A DNA stretch of 6,744 nt, taken from assembly GCA_031282665.1 (NCBI GenBank), contig JAITDH010000067.1:1-6744 (forward strand), written 5' to 3'. The notes under the pieces are model-generated. The model saw only the letters and a program-made list of their open reading frames with translations, was not told the DNA's origin and ran no database searches. The position numbers and the translations under genes are program-made. Each line of letters begins with the position of its first letter. The stretch's first letter is position 1. This DNA comes from Zoogloeaceae bacterium. Lineage in GTDB: Bacteria > Pseudomonadota > Gammaproteobacteria > Burkholderiales > Rhodocyclaceae. This document shows, piece after piece, positions 6,301-6,744 of this stretch.

Positions 6301-6744
6301 CTCTTTTCCCAATTCACCGCCATGCTCGAACTGATCCGCCAGGAATTCGACGCCATCGGCCTGCGCTACGAACAACTGACCGGCGAAACCAAGGACCGGG
6401 AAACCCCGATCCAGGCCTTCCAGAGAGGCGAGGTGCCGGTCTTCCTCATCAGCCTGAAAGCGGGCGGCGTCGGCCTCAATCTCACGACGGCGGACACCGT
6501 CATCCATTACGACCCCTGGTGGAACCCCGCCGCCGAAAACCAGGCCACCGACCGCGCCCACCGCCTGGGCCAGGAAAAGCCGGTATTCGTCTACAAGCTG
6601 ATCGCCGCCGGCAGCATCGAGGAAAAAATACTGGCCCTGCAGGAACAGAAGGCGGAACTCGTCGCCGGGATACTTTCCGAAGGCGCCAGCGAGGTCAAAT
6701 TCGGCGAGGCCGACCTGGCCGCGCTTTTCGAACCCCTGCCGTGA
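3382..6744 (+). CDS. SWI2/SNF2-family DNA-dependent ATPase with N-terminal SWIM zinc motif
   Basis: The product has 1120 residues and its TGA stop is the last codon of the window. An N-terminal SWIM motif CxC-x5-CxH (C71, C73, C79, H81) should bind zinc and contact DNA or protein. The middle (about 100-640) matches the bacterial SNF2-associated region in style, including GWLGLDMGV (519-527). The ATPase core follows: Q-motif region YQRHG (660-664), Walker A GLGKT (685-689), Walker B DEAQ (780-783), motif III LTGTPLEN (807-814), motif IV region LLFSQF (973-978), motif V KAGGVGLNLT (1026-1035) and motif VI QATDRAHRLGQ (1054-1064). All core motifs look intact, so an active translocase acting on DNA or DNA-bound proteins is expected; such enzymes remodel rather than unwind. 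An odd histidine-rich stretch lies at 379-390. The start shares one base with the ubiB stop (TGATG). The cellular role is unknown: DNA repair, transcription recycling as in RapA, or defence cannot be told apart here. Confidence 0.95.
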   Translation: MENFSDLPDFTRDDVVQWLGAGTVAKGEGYLDRISRCETHAALLRARVRGHAARQYTTQVSITGGRLFSDCSCPLGGDCKHVAALLLHVLRIRQKGKASDVSPGVLSWITDLRHFSQAVEKKRSKKSTHKTPRIFYRLEWKERNGRSGAQIALMKGSDTHDFREWSLTDRALVQPPQFVGEEDISILRQLLNLRRAAFLIPYHRIDASIYPLDHYDHPAQAEKIDFARLIRQMLATGRLLAGLPPIPLVEGAPRQGKILWQEKDKRQHPVLHTTPPATAMIAAHPPWYLDLQEGWLGPVQLDLVPELLGKIFSLPPLSPGEATLVAETLKEVAPQAPRPNVAAASDTRVIDAPLRGVLRLASLDVLDILPWRDYRRDMHNMHTPGHDHHHDRKRVFDYAEPVFCYGEMALAVDDARAYVSLPDGGLARIERRFAEEAALLAALARAGLQPIPAHRLSCYGQRPQKMYGLANERAWESFMTEQLPVLRGAGWQIQYEADFRHHFHEVESWDADLREEDSGWLGLDMGVTVAGERLPLAPMLAELLRQEPRWLDAISLTEIPDDENVGLITGDGRHLRVKAERIKPIARLLIDLFDGYHEGETRLRLSRFDAARLDALLQDRSRWQFRGEASIIALAERLKESHGIQEVAPPEGMRLELRDYQRHGLAWLQYLREHGLSGILADDMGLGKTAQTLAHLLMEKEAGRLDRPALVVLPTSLIFNWKNEAARFAPGLRVLNLHGQGRKASFAQIPENDVALTTYPLLWRDSEQLAGYEYHMLILDEAQMVKNARSKGAAVVRQLRARHRLCLTGTPLENHLGELWAQFDFLLPGFLGDQKSFTRLWRNPIEKYGDLLRRDLLARRIRPFILRRKKDEVARELPDKTIIIRTVELSGGQRDLYETVRAAMDEKVRSEIAHRGFTRSQIVILDALLKLRQVCCDPRLVKSAAARKVKEKAKLNLLMDMLPEMVEEGRRILLFSQFTAMLELIRQEFDAIGLRYEQLTGETKDRETPIQAFQRGEVPVFLISLKAGGVGLNLTTADTVIHYDPWWNPAAENQATDRAHRLGQEKPVFVYKLIAAGSIEEKILALQEQKAELVAGILSEGASEVKFGEADLAALFEPLP

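Noticed and set aside
3358..6561. A 1067-codon open frame antisense to the SNF2 gene
   Set aside because: Its translation has no recognisable domains, while the sense frame carries every SNF2 motif. Long antisense frames are expected under such strong G/C third-position bias.
3382..6744. SNF2 gene as part of a known defence system such as DISARM
   Set aside because: No methyltransferase, DUF1998 or other partner gene is present in the window. The upstream partner is the housekeeping gene ubiB, and the downstream context is not visible.

Overview
The window reads as a chromosomal stretch from a GC-rich Gram-negative proteobacterium, most likely a betaproteobacterium. This is a judgement from three things: UbiB is collinear with the gamma/betaproteobacterial protein from end to end, a YbaP/GumN-type exported protein is present, and third codon positions are strongly G/C. 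No rRNA, tRNA, CRISPR array or mobile-element gene was seen, and nothing allows a species call. All four genes are intact as far as the window shows; no frameshift was found.

Layout. Positions 1-569 (minus strand) hold the N-terminal 189 residues of a tryptophan-rich, multi-pass membrane protein of unknown function, cut by the left edge. Positions 570-818 form a divergent intergenic region dominated by a large imperfect palindrome (about 587-779) built from two kinds of 7-base repeats. Extended -10-like sequences abut it on both sides, facing the two divergent genes. Positions 819-1664 (plus) encode a secreted or periplasmic TraB/GumN (YbaP-like) protein with a signal peptide. Positions 1665-1855 are a second intergenic region. 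It holds what looks like a decayed scrap of the same repeat material, a fragment matching the widespread TCATTGCGAG-type interspersed repeat, and a 7-bp inverted repeat just before the next gene. Positions 1856-3382 (plus) encode UbiB, the membrane-anchored atypical kinase-like ATPase needed for ubiquinone synthesis. Positions 3382-6744 (plus) encode a 1120-residue SWI2/SNF2 ATPase with an N-terminal SWIM zinc-binding motif. Its start overlaps the ubiB stop by one base (TGATG), and its stop codon is the last three bases of the window.

How the genes relate. ubiB and the SNF2 gene are almost certainly co-transcribed and probably translationally coupled, although no functional link between quinone synthesis and DNA or protein remodelling is obvious. 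The TraB/GumN gene lies 191 bp upstream on the same strand and may be a separate unit. The left membrane-protein gene is divergent from it. I see no clear new defence or mobile system. The least ordinary item is the palindromic heptad-repeat element between the divergent genes.
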